This document shows positions 14,193-24,326 of a stretch of DNA of 47,154 nucleotides, piece after piece. The position numbers and the translations under genes are program-made. The notes below the pieces were generated by a model. That model was not told where the DNA came from, did no database searches, and worked only from the letters and a program-made list of their open reading frames with translations. How positions within the stretch are numbered: the first letter of the stretch is position 1; each line of letters begins with the position of its first letter. Source of the DNA: Thermosinus carboxydivorans Nor1 (lineage in GTDB: Bacteria > Bacillota > Negativicutes > Sporomusales > Thermosinaceae); contig NZ_AAWL01000019.1 of NCBI RefSeq assembly GCF_000169155.1, positions 1 to 47,154 of the forward strand. The letters are read 5' to 3'.

Positions 14193-15203
14193 TTGGCAGT
14201 ATTGACTTTGGCTTTGGAAACGAGCTGTGATGAAACCTCCGCGGCGGTCGTGGCCGACGGACGCATTATTCTTTCCAACATTATCTCCTCGCAGGTGCCG
14301 CTACACCAGAAATATGGCGGCGTAGTACCGGAAATCGCGTCACGCAAACATATTGAAACCGTAATGCCCGTGGTGCATGAGGCGCTTACCGCCGCCGGTG
14401 CGACGCCAGGGGACATAAACGTGGTGGGCGTTACCTACGGTCCCGGCCTGGTTGGCGCTCTCCTGGTCGGCGTGGCCGCCGCTAAAGCGCTGGCCTTCGC
14501 GCTGGACATCCCGCTGGTCGGCGTCAATCATTTGGAAGGCCATATCTTCGCTAATTTTTTAGCTCATCCTGACCTCGAGCCGCCGTTTGTAGCGCTGATC
14601 GTGTCAGGTGGGCACACTTCGCTTGTTTACGTCCGGGACTATAATGATTTTGTGTTACTAGGACAAACGCGCGATGACGCGGCCGGCGAAGCCTTTGACA
14701 AAGTGGCACGGGTGATGGGCTTACCCTATCCGGGCGGCCCTCATATCGACCGTCTTGCGGCTCAGGGTGACCCTTCGGCTATTGCCTTTCCCCGCGCTCT
14801 AACCGGCGAAAATTATGAATTTAGCTTTAGCGGCCTAAAATCAGCAGTGCTTAATTATCTCAACAGTGCCAAACAGCGCGGCTTCGCGGTGAATGCCGCC
14901 GATGTGGCTGCCAGTTTTCAGGCGGCCGTGGTAGAAGTATTGGTGGAGAAGACGCTCCGCGCGGCCGAAAGCTGCCGCACCGGCGTTATTGTTTTAGCTG
15001 GGGGGGTAGCCGCCAACAGCCGGCTACAGGCCGAATTGGGCCGGCGGACCGCCGCCGCCGGCCTAAGGCTTTTTTTTCCGCCGCCGGTCCTGTGCACCGA
15101 TAATGCGGCGATGATTGCCTGCCGCGCCTACTATAAGCATATTGCCGGCCGTTATGCCGATTTACATCTTAATGCCGTGCCGGCATTGAAATTAGGACAA
15201 TGA
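14193..15203 (+). CDS. tsaD: tRNA N6-adenosine threonylcarbamoyltransferase TsaD
   Basis: It transfers the threonylcarbamoyl group to A37 of ANN-decoding tRNAs and works with TsaB and TsaE. TTG 14193 gives [20 protein letters not shown], the normal family start, 336 residues, with GGAG at 14180. The in-frame ATG at 14178 lacks a ribosome-binding site. Motifs are the metal [50 protein letters not shown] and CTDNAAMIA. It is separated from rimI by a terminator, unlike the tight thiL-rimI block. Confidence 0.95.
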   Translation: MAVLTLALETSCDETSAAVVADGRIILSNIISSQVPLHQKYGGVVPEIASRKHIETVMPVVHEALTAAGATPGDINVVGVTYGPGLVGALLVGVAAAKALAFALDIPLVGVNHLEGHIFANFLAHPDLEPPFVALIVSGGHTSLVYVRDYNDFVLLGQTRDDAAGEAFDKVARVMGLPYPGGPHIDRLAAQGDPSAIAFPRALTGENYEFSFSGLKSAVLNYLNSAKQRGFAVNAADVAASFQAAVVEVLVEKTLRAAESCRTGVIVLAGGVAANSRLQAELGRRTAAAGLRLFFPPPVLCTDNAAMIACRAYYKHIAGRYADLHLNAVPALKLGQ

Positions 15204-15207
15204 AAAC

Positions 15208-15326
15208 TGTGGAAAAGTATTCTACTCATAAATGTGGACAATGTTGATAACTTTGCCCCAGAGAGAAAAAAACTGATGGAATAGCTGTGGATATCAATGT
15301 GGATAATGTGGATAACCAGGGGATAA
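15208..15326 (+). repeat. cluster of DnaA-box-like nonamers
   Basis: In the 230-base gap after tsaD, nonamers of the form TGTGGATAA (complement of the DnaA box TTATCCACA) recur on one strand. Two are perfect, directly abutting, at 15298-15306 and 15307-15315. One-mismatch copies lie at 15208 (TGTGGAAAA), 15233 (TGTGGACAA), 15242 (TGTTGATAA) and 15286 (TGTGGATAT). A weaker AGGGGATAA lies at 15318. No dnaA, dnaN or other replication gene is adjacent, so this looks like a DnaA-binding cluster rather than oriC. Confidence 0.7.
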
Positions 15327-15437
15327 CCTTTGGAAATAAACCGGGAAAATATGAACTGGGACGGCAGGAATTTTAGCTAGCCACGCTGAATAAACTTAAA
15401 TTTATAAATTCGCTGGGGGTAATAAGGTGCCATGGGA

Positions 15438-16856
15438 ATGGTCAGTGAAATTTGCCGCAAGATAACCGTCTTGGATGCTGACCAAATTGCCGTCTTGGAA
15501 CGGGCTGGCAGCGTCCTTGGATTGGCCAGCGACCTGGCTTACGCCCAGGTAACGGTCTATACCTGGGCTCGCGATGCCAATTACCTGGTGATTGTGGCCC
15601 AGGCCAAGCCTAATACCTGCCTGATCCGGTACAAACCCAACCTGCTGGGTGCGACCGTGCTTGCCGTGGAAGAACCGCTTGTTTGGCGCACGCTTACTTC
15701 CGGCGAGAGTATTTCTGGCGAGCGGGAATGGGCGCTGGGCGCGGACGTGTTGGATATGCGTACTTTTCCCCTGCGCGACGATGCCGGCAAGATAATTGCG
15801 GCGGTAAGCTTTGAAAGCAGCGCCGAGGAGACGGCGGCGGGAACCACCAGCGCCTTAATCGAGACAGCCTACCTCTTGCTTACGGCTGCGCCAGCCCCGG
15901 TCGCCAGCGACGGCTACCGCCCCTTGTCAGCGCGAGACGGTATTATCATTGCTGATGAGCGTGGCCGAATTATTTTCGCCAATGCCGCCGCTGGCAGTAT
16001 ATATAAGGTATTAGGCGTAGGAAGGCTAATCGGCCGCCGTATTTATGACCGGCTCATTAATCTCCGTGTCGCCCAACAGGCAGCGGCTACCGGCAAGCTT
16101 TGCGAAACGGAACTTGAAATCAGCAATATGGTTATCGTGCAACGGGCTATTCCTATCATACACGGCGGCGAGGTTTTACGAATCATCGTCATTGTTGCTG
16201 ATGTTACCGAACTAAAGAAAAAAGAAAAAGAACTGCTCATTAAATCGGCCGTTATTCAGGAAATCCACCATCGGGTGAAGAATAACCTGCAGACTATTGC
16301 CAGCCTGCTCCGGCTGCAGGCGCGGCGTACACCTTCGGCAGCCGTCAAGGCCGCTTTGCGCGAAAGTGTAAATCGTATTTTGAGTATTTCCGTGGTCCAT
16401 GAATTTCTGTCCCAGCAGGACACGGAAGTTATTGACATTGCGGAAGTGACTAAGAATATTCTGGATTTAGTCATTCAGAATATGCTGGAGCCTGATTTTA
16501 ATATCCAGACCGTTTTCAATGCTCAACAGGTTGTTCTGGCATCCGAACAGGCGACCAGTCTGGCCTTGGTCATTAACGAACTCATTCAAAACGCCCTGGA
16601 ACATGGGTTTGTCGGGCGGCGTGAGGGGCTAATCGGCGTGGACATCGCCGCCCGGGATGACAGTTATCAAATAGAAATATATGATAACGGTATTGGTCTT
16701 CCGCCCGGGTTTAATGTGCAAACTACCGGCAGTCTGGGATTGCAGATTGTTCGCACCTTAGTGGAGACCGACCTCGGCGGTACCTTTCAATTATTTTCCA
16801 ATAACGGGACCCATGCCCGGATTACGATACCGAGGATGAGGGAGGAAGGATTATGA
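15438..16856 (+). CDS. cytosolic sensor histidine kinase, PdtaS type (GAF-like, PAS, HisKA_2)
   Basis: It is a soluble signal-sensing kinase that should phosphorylate the ANTAR regulator encoded next. The 472-residue protein has no membrane segment. It has an N-terminal GAF-like sensor (about 1-150), a PAS domain (about 160-265), the HisKA_2 box EIHHRVKNNLQTIASLLRLQ with the phospho-His at about 277-278, and an HATPase with NELIQNALEHGF and YDNGIGLPPG. AAGGTG (15424-15429) suits ATG 15438 better than ATG 15432. The stop overlaps the regulator start. The signal is unknown. Confidence 0.9.
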   Translation: MVSEICRKITVLDADQIAVLERAGSVLGLASDLAYAQVTVYTWARDANYLVIVAQAKPNTCLIRYKPNLLGATVLAVEEPLVWRTLTSGESISGEREWALGADVLDMRTFPLRDDAGKIIAAVSFESSAEETAAGTTSALIETAYLLLTAAPAPVASDGYRPLSARDGIIIADERGRIIFANAAAGSIYKVLGVGRLIGRRIYDRLINLRVAQQAAATGKLCETELEISNMVIVQRAIPIIHGGEVLRIIVIVADVTELKKKEKELLIKSAVIQEIHHRVKNNLQTIASLLRLQARRTPSAAVKAALRESVNRILSISVVHEFLSQQDTEVIDIAEVTKNILDLVIQNMLEPDFNIQTVFNAQQVVLASEQATSLALVINELIQNALEHGFVGRREGLIGVDIAARDDSYQIEIYDNGIGLPPGFNVQTTGSLGLQIVRTLVETDLGGTFQLFSNNGTHARITIPRMREEGL

Positions 16857-17437
16857 TGCAACCTTTGCGCATCGTTATTGCCGACAATGAATCCATTATT
16901 CGAATGGATCTGCGCGAATTGCTCGAAGAAGCCGGGCACACTGTCGTCGGGGAGGCGGCTGATGGGTTGAAAGCCGTGGAACTTGTGCGCAAACACCGTC
17001 CCGACCTGGTAATTATGGACATCAAGATGCCGGAAATGGACGGCATTTCGGCGGCCAAAATTATTTCCAACGAAAAACTTGCACCGGTGCTGCTCCTTAC
17101 TGCCTACAGCCAGAAGGAAATTGTCGAAAAGGCCAAGGAATCAGGCGTACTTGCTTACTTAGTCAAGCCGATAAAAGAAACTAATTTATTTCCGGCAATG
17201 GAGATTGCCCTATCCCGGTTTCAGGAATTTATGGAACTGGAGCGGGAACTGGAAGAAGTTAAAAACTCGCTCGAGACCCGCAAAGTTCTTGACCGGGCCA
17301 AAGGTATTCTCATGGACGCTTATAATCTGACCGAGAGCGAGGCGTACCGCCGGATTCAGCAATATAGCATGAGCAAACGCAAATCTATTCGCGAAGTGGC
17401 CCAAGCCATTGTGGAAGCGGCCACGCGTAAACGCTAA
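16853..17437 (+). CDS. response regulator with ANTAR RNA-binding domain (PdtaR type)
   Basis: It is an antitermination regulator: phosphorylation should allow its ANTAR domain to bind twin hairpins in leader RNAs. The 194-residue protein has a receiver (about 1-120) with acidic Asp11, phospho-acceptor Asp56 in VIMDIKMPEMDG, Thr in LLTAYS and Lys105 in YLVKPIK. A coiled linker follows, then ANTAR (about 130-190: RKVLDRAKGILMDAYNLTESEAYRRIQQYSMSKRKSI, read in parts). ATG 16853 overlaps the kinase stop, with GGAGGAAGGA upstream. No ethanolamine or nitrate genes are nearby, so its targets must be distant. Confidence 0.92.
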   Translation: MMQPLRIVIADNESIIRMDLRELLEEAGHTVVGEAADGLKAVELVRKHRPDLVIMDIKMPEMDGISAAKIISNEKLAPVLLLTAYSQKEIVEKAKESGVLAYLVKPIKETNLFPAMEIALSRFQEFMELERELEEVKNSLETRKVLDRAKGILMDAYNLTESEAYRRIQQYSMSKRKSIREVAQAIVEAATRKR

Positions 17438-17466
17438 ACTGCCCTGGTATAGCGGGCAGTTTTTTG
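17438..17466 (+). terminator. terminator after the ANTAR regulator
   Basis: ACTGCCC (17438-17444) pairs with GGGCAGT (17454-17460), followed by TTTTTGT. Confidence 0.85.
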
Positions 17467-17561
17467 TATAAATTAGGCAGACATGGAAAAACTAACAGGG
17501 GCAAAAAATAGCTTGCAGCAAATTTTTTTTGCAAAAATAACGTTTTTTACCTTTAGGGCTC

Positions 17562-17593
17562 TTGATTTTTCCAATGGTTTTATATATTATAAT
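17562..17593 (+). promoter_or_regulatory. sigma-A-like promoter of groESL
   Basis: TTGATT (17562-17567) and TATTAT (17585-17590) are 17 bases apart; an overlapping TATAAT lies at 17588-17593 at longer spacing. Transcription would start just before or within the CIRCE element. Confidence 0.7.
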
Positions 17594-17601
17594 TTATGGA
17601 A

Positions 17602-17628
17602 TTAGCACTCGCGATTAGTGAGTGCTAA
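17602..17628. promoter_or_regulatory. CIRCE operator (HrcA site)
   Basis: TTAGCACTC (17602-17610), nine bases, then GAGTGCTAA (17620-17628) is the exact CIRCE consensus. HrcA binds it and represses groESL until heat or misfolded protein titrates HrcA through GroEL. It lies just downstream of the promoter and about 46 bases before groES. Confidence 0.97.
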
Positions 17629-17650
17629 CAAAATAGGGTCAAAAAAATAA

Positions 17651-17959
<309 letters not shown>

Positions 17960-17971
17960 TCTAAAAAATAA

Positions 17972-19618
<1,647 letters not shown>

Positions 19619-19636
19619 AATTTTAGGCCGAGTCCG

Positions 19637-19664
19637 GAGGCAACCGAAAGGTTGCCTCTTTTTT
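19637..19664 (+). terminator. terminator after groEL
   Basis: GAGGCAACC (19637-19645) with a GAAA tetraloop and GGTTGCCTC (19650-19658) is followed by six T. This is a textbook stem, tetraloop and U-tract. Confidence 0.95.
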
Positions 19665-19739
19665 CGTGTCCGAAAAGCCGATATAATGGAGTTGGTTTCT
19701 GGGTAATGCCGTCGATGTTTGTATGCAGGGGGTAAAACC

Positions 19740-20390
19740 GTGGAGTATAAAGTTACCCGGCAGGGGCGACTGCCGGCCTGTCGGCTCAGTGAAAGCATGC
19801 TACGTGAGGTGTGGACCGTTTTTCATGCTGACGAGGGCCTTAAATGGGAGGCAGTTATCGGCGTTGGCGGTGATCTGCTGGGCAAAGACCAGCAGCGGCC
19901 CCAGCAAACGGTAACGGAGTGGGACAAACTTATTAGCTTGCTTCGCTCGCTGCCGCGGTTAGACGCGCTGACCATTACCTTTGAGGTGCCTGACAGAGGC
20001 GCGCTGGCCATAGCCTTTAAAAACTACCCGCCTGTCGGCGGCTCGATCGTAGCCGCCGGCCATGAAGCGGCCTGGGTGGAAGCAAGAATGGCCGCTGTCA
20101 TGGCAATAGTGAACCGTCATGGCGAACCATTTACCACCCGGCTGTATTCACAGCTTGGTTTTAGCGTTATTCAGACCGCTATTCCGCTGACGGCTGCTTT
20201 TATTTTCATCGTTGTGGCGGCCGGTCTTGTTATTCCCCGGGAAATCAGGCAGAGCGACGAATATCTGTGGTGGATTACGGCGGCCACGGTTGTTGCCACC
20301 CTGCGGCTGGCCTACACATTTTCAGACCGGCTGATTATGGCGGCGCTTAGGCGTTATCCCTATATCCGTTGGGCCGATAAGACGGAATAA
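19740..20390 (+). CDS. membrane protein of unknown function
   Basis: I do not recognise this 216-residue protein. The first ~140 residues look soluble and mixed alpha/beta (WEAVIGVGGDLLG, TVTEWDKLISLLRSL, ALTITFEVPDRGALAIAF). Two hydrophobic helices follow at about 148-172 (IPLTAAFIFIVVAAGLVI) and 182-203 (YLWWITAATVVATLRLAY), with a basic C-terminus. GTG 19740 has GGGGG seven bases upstream; the frame is open from ATG 19719 without a better site. A TATAAT at 19682-19687 may be its -10. It stands alone between groEL and the deacetylase. Confidence 0.7.
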   Translation: MEYKVTRQGRLPACRLSESMLREVWTVFHADEGLKWEAVIGVGGDLLGKDQQRPQQTVTEWDKLISLLRSLPRLDALTITFEVPDRGALAIAFKNYPPVGGSIVAAGHEAAWVEARMAAVMAIVNRHGEPFTTRLYSQLGFSVIQTAIPLTAAFIFIVVAAGLVIPREIRQSDEYLWWITAATVVATLRLAYTFSDRLIMAALRRYPYIRWADKTE

Positions 20391-20455
20391 GCATTACCAT
20401 CATATTTCGCCTCCTTGCCGCATACATATCACTGTAGCGGGAGGAGGGAGAAACC

Positions 20456-21196
20456 ATGATAGTTGACTTACGGCGGTTTATGGGGCACCGGCACTTGTTT
20501 TTTGGAATTATCGGCATTTTCGCCATTAGTACCCTCTACGTTCAGGCCGCTAATATTATTGCCGGCGGCCCCATCGCCATTGCTGGGACAAATACCGATC
20601 ATAAAGTTGTCGCATTGACTTTCGACCATTCGTGGGGTAATAAATTCACGCCGTCCATTCTGGACACATTAAAACGCCACAACCTGAAAGTGACCTTTTT
20701 CATTATGGGACCATGGGCGAAGAAGTATCCCGAAGTTGCCCAGCGGATGGTGGCTGACGGCCATGAAATAGCGAGTCACGGCTACCGTCATGAAAACTAC
20801 GGCGATATGACGACCGAATGGGTAAAAGAAGACATTCTGAAAGCCCATGCGCTAATTAAGGAAGTAACAGGGGTTGACCCGACGCTGATCCGTCCGCCCA
20901 ATGGCCACTATAGCCAGCGGTCGCTCAAGGCAGCGGACGAATTAGGCTATAAGACCATTATTTGGAACGTGGACTCGCTGGATTGGAAAAACCCTGGCCG
21001 GGACGTAATTATCGAGCGGGTCATGAAGCGGTTAAAGCCGGGGGCGATTATCTTGATGCACGCGTCCGATACGCCGGTACAGACTGCCGAGGCGCTGCCC
21101 ATCCTGCTAGAGAAAATTAAGGCCGAAGGCTATCAAATTGTCACCGTAAGTGAGCTTTTAAGCAAATACAGTGAAAAGGGAATTCAGCGGCACTAA
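20456..21196 (+). CDS. PdaB-like polysaccharide deacetylase
   Basis: It is a NodB-domain deacetylase anchored by an N-terminal membrane helix (about residues 13-32) and facing the outside or the forespore intermembrane space. The first motif reads TFDHSWG (55-61) rather than TFDDG, the variant seen in PdaB, a sporulation protein needed for stable spores. The zinc pair SHGYRH (His108, His112) and the RPPNGHYS, NVDSLDW and ILMHASD blocks are present. 246 residues; GGAGGAGGGAG precedes ATG 20456. It is a monocistronic gene with its own terminator. Confidence 0.87.
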   Translation: MIVDLRRFMGHRHLFFGIIGIFAISTLYVQAANIIAGGPIAIAGTNTDHKVVALTFDHSWGNKFTPSILDTLKRHNLKVTFFIMGPWAKKYPEVAQRMVADGHEIASHGYRHENYGDMTTEWVKEDILKAHALIKEVTGVDPTLIRPPNGHYSQRSLKAADELGYKTIIWNVDSLDWKNPGRDVIIERVMKRLKPGAIILMHASDTPVQTAEALPILLEKIKAEGYQIVTVSELLSKYSEKGIQRH

Positions 21197-21204
21197 CTCT
21201 GTGC

Positions 21205-21231
21205 AGCCTGCTTTGGCAGGCTTTGTTTTTT
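21205..21231 (+). terminator. terminator after the PdaB-like gene
   Basis: AGCCTGC (21205-21211), TTTG, GCAGGCT (21216-21222) is followed by TTGTTTTTT. Confidence 0.88.
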
Positions 21232-21273
21232 GAGGGCAGGAAATAAACAGCCAAGCGCGAAGTACAATAAATC

Positions 21274-21295
21274 GCATAATTCTCCAGGATTATGC
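21274..21295. promoter_or_regulatory. inverted repeat upstream of the menaquinone operon
   Basis: GCATAAT (21274-21280) and ATTATGC (21289-21295) form a perfect 7-bp inverted repeat with an 8-base spacer, just after a TACAAT (21263-21268) that could be a -10 element. It is a candidate operator or 5'-UTR hairpin for mqnE. Confidence 0.35.
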
Positions 21296-21335
21296 TGATA
21301 ACTACACTCATAAGCCAAATCCGAGGTGCAGCATC

Positions 21336-22436
21336 ATGGAAGAACTTATTGCGGCCGCTAAGGAGAAAGTTTTGCGCGGCGACCGCCTAAACTTTAGTGA
21401 GGCTTTGGCCTTGTATCGGCAGGACGACCTCCTATTATTGGGTCAGCTTGCTCGGACGGTAAAGGAGCGCAAATCCGGCCGTTATGTTTATTTTAACGTC
21501 AATCGCCATATAAATTTGACCAATATTTGCGTTGCCCGCTGTCCGCTCTGTGCATTCGGCCGCGGCGCCGACCATGAACAGGCGTACATCATGGAAAAAG
21601 ATGAGGTGGAAGCATTGGTGCGGCAGGCGGCCACCGCTTCGCCCGACTTGACGGAAATTCACATTGTCAGCGCCTTGCACCCGGACAAGCCCTTCAGTTA
21701 TTATTTGGATATTGTCCGGATGGTAAAAGAACTCTTACCTCACGTCCATATCAAAGCCTTTACAGCGGTGGAAATTGTCCATTTCGCTAAACAAGCAGGG
21801 CTGACGGTGCGGGAGGTGCTGACCCAGCTCAAGCAGGCCGGGCTGGATTCCCTGCCGGGCGGTGGCGCGGAAATTCTTGATGATGAGGTGCGGCGCGTGA
21901 TTTGCCCCAATAAGGCGACCACGGCGGAATGGATCGAGGTAATTAAGACCGCTCACCGTCTGGGAATTCCCACCAACGCCACCATGCTTTACGGCCATGT
22001 CGAGACCGAAGAGCAGCGCCTGCGTCATTTGTTTACTCTGCGGGAAATCCAGGACGAGACCGGCGGCTTTCAGAGTTTTGCTCTTTTTCCCTTTCATCCG
22101 GATAACACCGGCCTGGCGCACTTAAAGCGGGCAACTGCTTGGGAAGATCTGAAAATGATTGCGCTGGCGCGCCTCGTTCTCGACAATTTCGACCATATTA
22201 AGGGTTTCTGGATGATGCTTACCTTGCCGGTAGCGCAACTGGCGTTGGCTTTCGGAGTAGATGATTTGGATGGCACGGTAGTAGAAGAAAAAATCATCCA
22301 TGCTGCTGGGGCGAAAACTGCTGCCGGCATTACGAAAAATGCCATTATTCGCCTGGTGCGTGAGACTGGTTATGTGGCAGTGGAGCGGGATACGTTCTAC
22401 CGGCCGCTGGCCGTTTATGACGGGGAGTCAGCATGA
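21336..22436 (+). CDS. mqnE: aminodeoxyfutalosine synthase (radical SAM)
   Basis: It joins the MqnA product 3-[(1-carboxyvinyl)oxy]benzoate to SAM-derived adenosine, giving aminodeoxyfutalosine in the futalosine route to menaquinone. The 366-residue protein has the radical-SAM cluster motif C-X3-C-X2-C (Cys65, Cys69, Cys72 in CVARCPLC), HIVSALHPDKPFSYY, and the LDSLPGGGAEILDDEVR and FALFPFHPDNTGL blocks shared with MqnC. GAGGTG precedes ATG 21336. It is first in a four-gene operon; its TGA overlaps the mqnA ATG. Confidence 0.95.
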   Translation: MEELIAAAKEKVLRGDRLNFSEALALYRQDDLLLLGQLARTVKERKSGRYVYFNVNRHINLTNICVARCPLCAFGRGADHEQAYIMEKDEVEALVRQAATASPDLTEIHIVSALHPDKPFSYYLDIVRMVKELLPHVHIKAFTAVEIVHFAKQAGLTVREVLTQLKQAGLDSLPGGGAEILDDEVRRVICPNKATTAEWIEVIKTAHRLGIPTNATMLYGHVETEEQRLRHLFTLREIQDETGGFQSFALFPFHPDNTGLAHLKRATAWEDLKMIALARLVLDNFDHIKGFWMMLTLPVAQLALAFGVDDLDGTVVEEKIIHAAGAKTAAGITKNAIIRLVRETGYVAVERDTFYRPLAVYDGESA

Positions 22437-23272
22437 GAGAGCCGCGTTTAGGGCATATTCACTTTATTAATTGCCTGCCGCTAACCTATGCTTTTGCTAC
22501 CGGCGGCTATGGCCAGGGGCTTACCATTGTCCGGGATGTGCCCGCCCGGCTCAACAGTATGGTGACTGCCGGTGAATTGGACGTCAGTCCGGTATCGTCA
22601 ATTGTTTATGCCCAGCAGCCAGACAAGCTGCGTATCCTCCCCGATGTGTCCATCAGCGCCGAGGGGGCGCTGCAAAGCATCTTGCTTGTCGCCAAGCGGC
22701 CAATCAGCGCGCTTGACGGGCAGGCGGTGGCGCTTACGGCCAAATCGGCTACTTCGCACCGGATGCTGAAAATTATCTTGGCTAAGGCTTATCATATTGC
22801 GCCGCGTTATTTTATCAGCCCGCTAACACTGGCCGAGGGGGTACTCCAGCAAGCCGAGGCAGTATTGTTTATCGGTGATGACGCCCTGGAAGCTTTTCAC
22901 CATCGCCACCCTGACTACTGGTATTATGACCTGGGGGATGAATGGCGCAAACTGACAGGACAAGGCATGGTCTATGCCCTGTGGGTGGTTAATGCCGATT
23001 TTGCGGCCAAGCGGCCCGCGGCATTACAGCAGATTTACCGGACAGTGACTGGGGGTTTCGCGTACGGTTTGGCGCACCTGCGCCTGGCGGCCAGGATGAT
23101 GGCCAGCCGGACCCCCTTTACGGCCGAACAAATTTACGAATACATAAACCTTTTAAATTATGGATTTACCGAACGTCACCGGCAGGCCCTGCTTACCTAT
23201 TATGGCCTGGCCTATGATTTGGGCTTAATCGCCCGCATTCCCGAACTTCGATTTGCGGAGGTAATACTGTGA
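22433..23272 (+). CDS. mqnA: chorismate dehydratase
   Basis: It removes water from chorismate to give 3-[(1-carboxyvinyl)oxy]benzoate, the first committed step of futalosine-dependent menaquinone synthesis. The 279-residue protein has the periplasmic-binding-like fold of the family: LGHIHFINCLPLTYAF at the start, PARLNSMVTAGELDVSPVSSIVYA, TAKSATSHRML and VLFIGDDAL. Both ends overlap neighbouring genes by four bases (ATGA and GTGA), so the operon is tightly coupled. Confidence 0.95.
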   Translation: MREPRLGHIHFINCLPLTYAFATGGYGQGLTIVRDVPARLNSMVTAGELDVSPVSSIVYAQQPDKLRILPDVSISAEGALQSILLVAKRPISALDGQAVALTAKSATSHRMLKIILAKAYHIAPRYFISPLTLAEGVLQQAEAVLFIGDDALEAFHHRHPDYWYYDLGDEWRKLTGQGMVYALWVVNADFAAKRPAALQQIYRTVTGGFAYGLAHLRLAARMMASRTPFTAEQIYEYINLLNYGFTERHRQALLTYYGLAYDLGLIARIPELRFAEVIL

Positions 23273-24306
23273 GCGCTCCTTTGACGCCAGCGGAAGGCCT
23301 GGACCTTCTGGCCCACGGCGACATTTTGGCCCTGGGACGGGCGGCGGACGGCGTTCGCCAACGCCTGCACCCAGGCAACATCGTTACCTTTATCATTGAC
23401 CGCAATATTAACTATACCAATGTCTGTCAGAGTGAATGCCGGTTTTGCGCCTTCTACCGCCGCGCCGGCCATCCGCAGGCTTATCTTTTGGATAATGAAA
23501 CCATTTTGGCCAAAGTACGGGAGACGCTGGACGCGGGTGGTACGCAGATCATGCTGCAGGGCGGACTGCATCCCGACTTGGGGCTCGAATATTATACCAA
23601 TCTGTTGACGCTAATTAAAAAGCATTACGCCATTACCATTCACTCTTTTTCGCCGGCGGAAGTTCTGCATATGGCGCGGCAGTCAGGCCTGCCGGTAGCC
23701 GAGGTGCTCCGGCGGTTACAGGCTGCCGGGCTGGATTCTCTGCCGGGCGGAGGGGCGGAAATTTTGGTCGATGCCGTGCGGCGGCGGGTCAGTCCGCAAA
23801 AAATCAGCGCGAGCGAATGGCTGATGGTCATGCGGGAGGCGCACCGGGCCGGCCTTGCCACAACAGCCACCATGGTTATCGGTATGGGGGAAACTTACCA
23901 GCAGCGCATTGAGCACTTTGAAAAGGTGCGCCGTCTCCAGGCGGAAACGGGTGGCTTTCGCGCCTTTATTATGTGGTCGTATCAGCCCGGCAACACCGCT
24001 CTCGGCGGGGAAAAGACTTCGGCTTGGGATTATCTGCGCACATTGGCGGTGGCCCGGCTGTATCTGGATAATTTCCGACATATCCAAGGCTCCTGGGTGA
24101 CGCAGGGGCAGGAAATCGGTCAGTTGACGCTGGCCTTTGGCGCTAATGATTTGGGCAGTATTATGCTAGAAGAAAACGTGGTCAAAGCGGCAGGGACGTC
24201 GCATGAAATGTCCCGCGAGAAAATGATTGCTCTTATCCGGGCGGCCGGGCGCAGACCCGCCCAGCGCGATACCGCGTACAACATTCTGCAAGTATTTGAC
24301 TCGTGA
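23269..24306 (+). CDS. mqnC: cyclic dehypoxanthine futalosine synthase (radical SAM)
   Basis: It cyclises dehypoxanthine futalosine to the spiro compound that later becomes dihydroxynaphthoate. The 345-residue protein has C-X3-C-X2-C (Cys53, Cys57, Cys60 in CQSECRFC), IMLQGGLHPDLGLEYY, LDSLPGGGAEILVDAVRRR and MWSYQPGNTAL. GTG 23269 is coupled to the mqnA stop. It is a paralogue of mqnE in the same operon; the motif details separate the two. Confidence 0.95.
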   Translation: MSAPLTPAEGLDLLAHGDILALGRAADGVRQRLHPGNIVTFIIDRNINYTNVCQSECRFCAFYRRAGHPQAYLLDNETILAKVRETLDAGGTQIMLQGGLHPDLGLEYYTNLLTLIKKHYAITIHSFSPAEVLHMARQSGLPVAEVLRRLQAAGLDSLPGGGAEILVDAVRRRVSPQKISASEWLMVMREAHRAGLATTATMVIGMGETYQQRIEHFEKVRRLQAETGGFRAFIMWSYQPGNTALGGEKTSAWDYLRTLAVARLYLDNFRHIQGSWVTQGQEIGQLTLAFGANDLGSIMLEENVVKAAGTSHEMSREKMIALIRAAGRRPAQRDTAYNILQVFDS

Positions 24307-24326
24307 GGGAGGGTAAGGGAGCGAAT

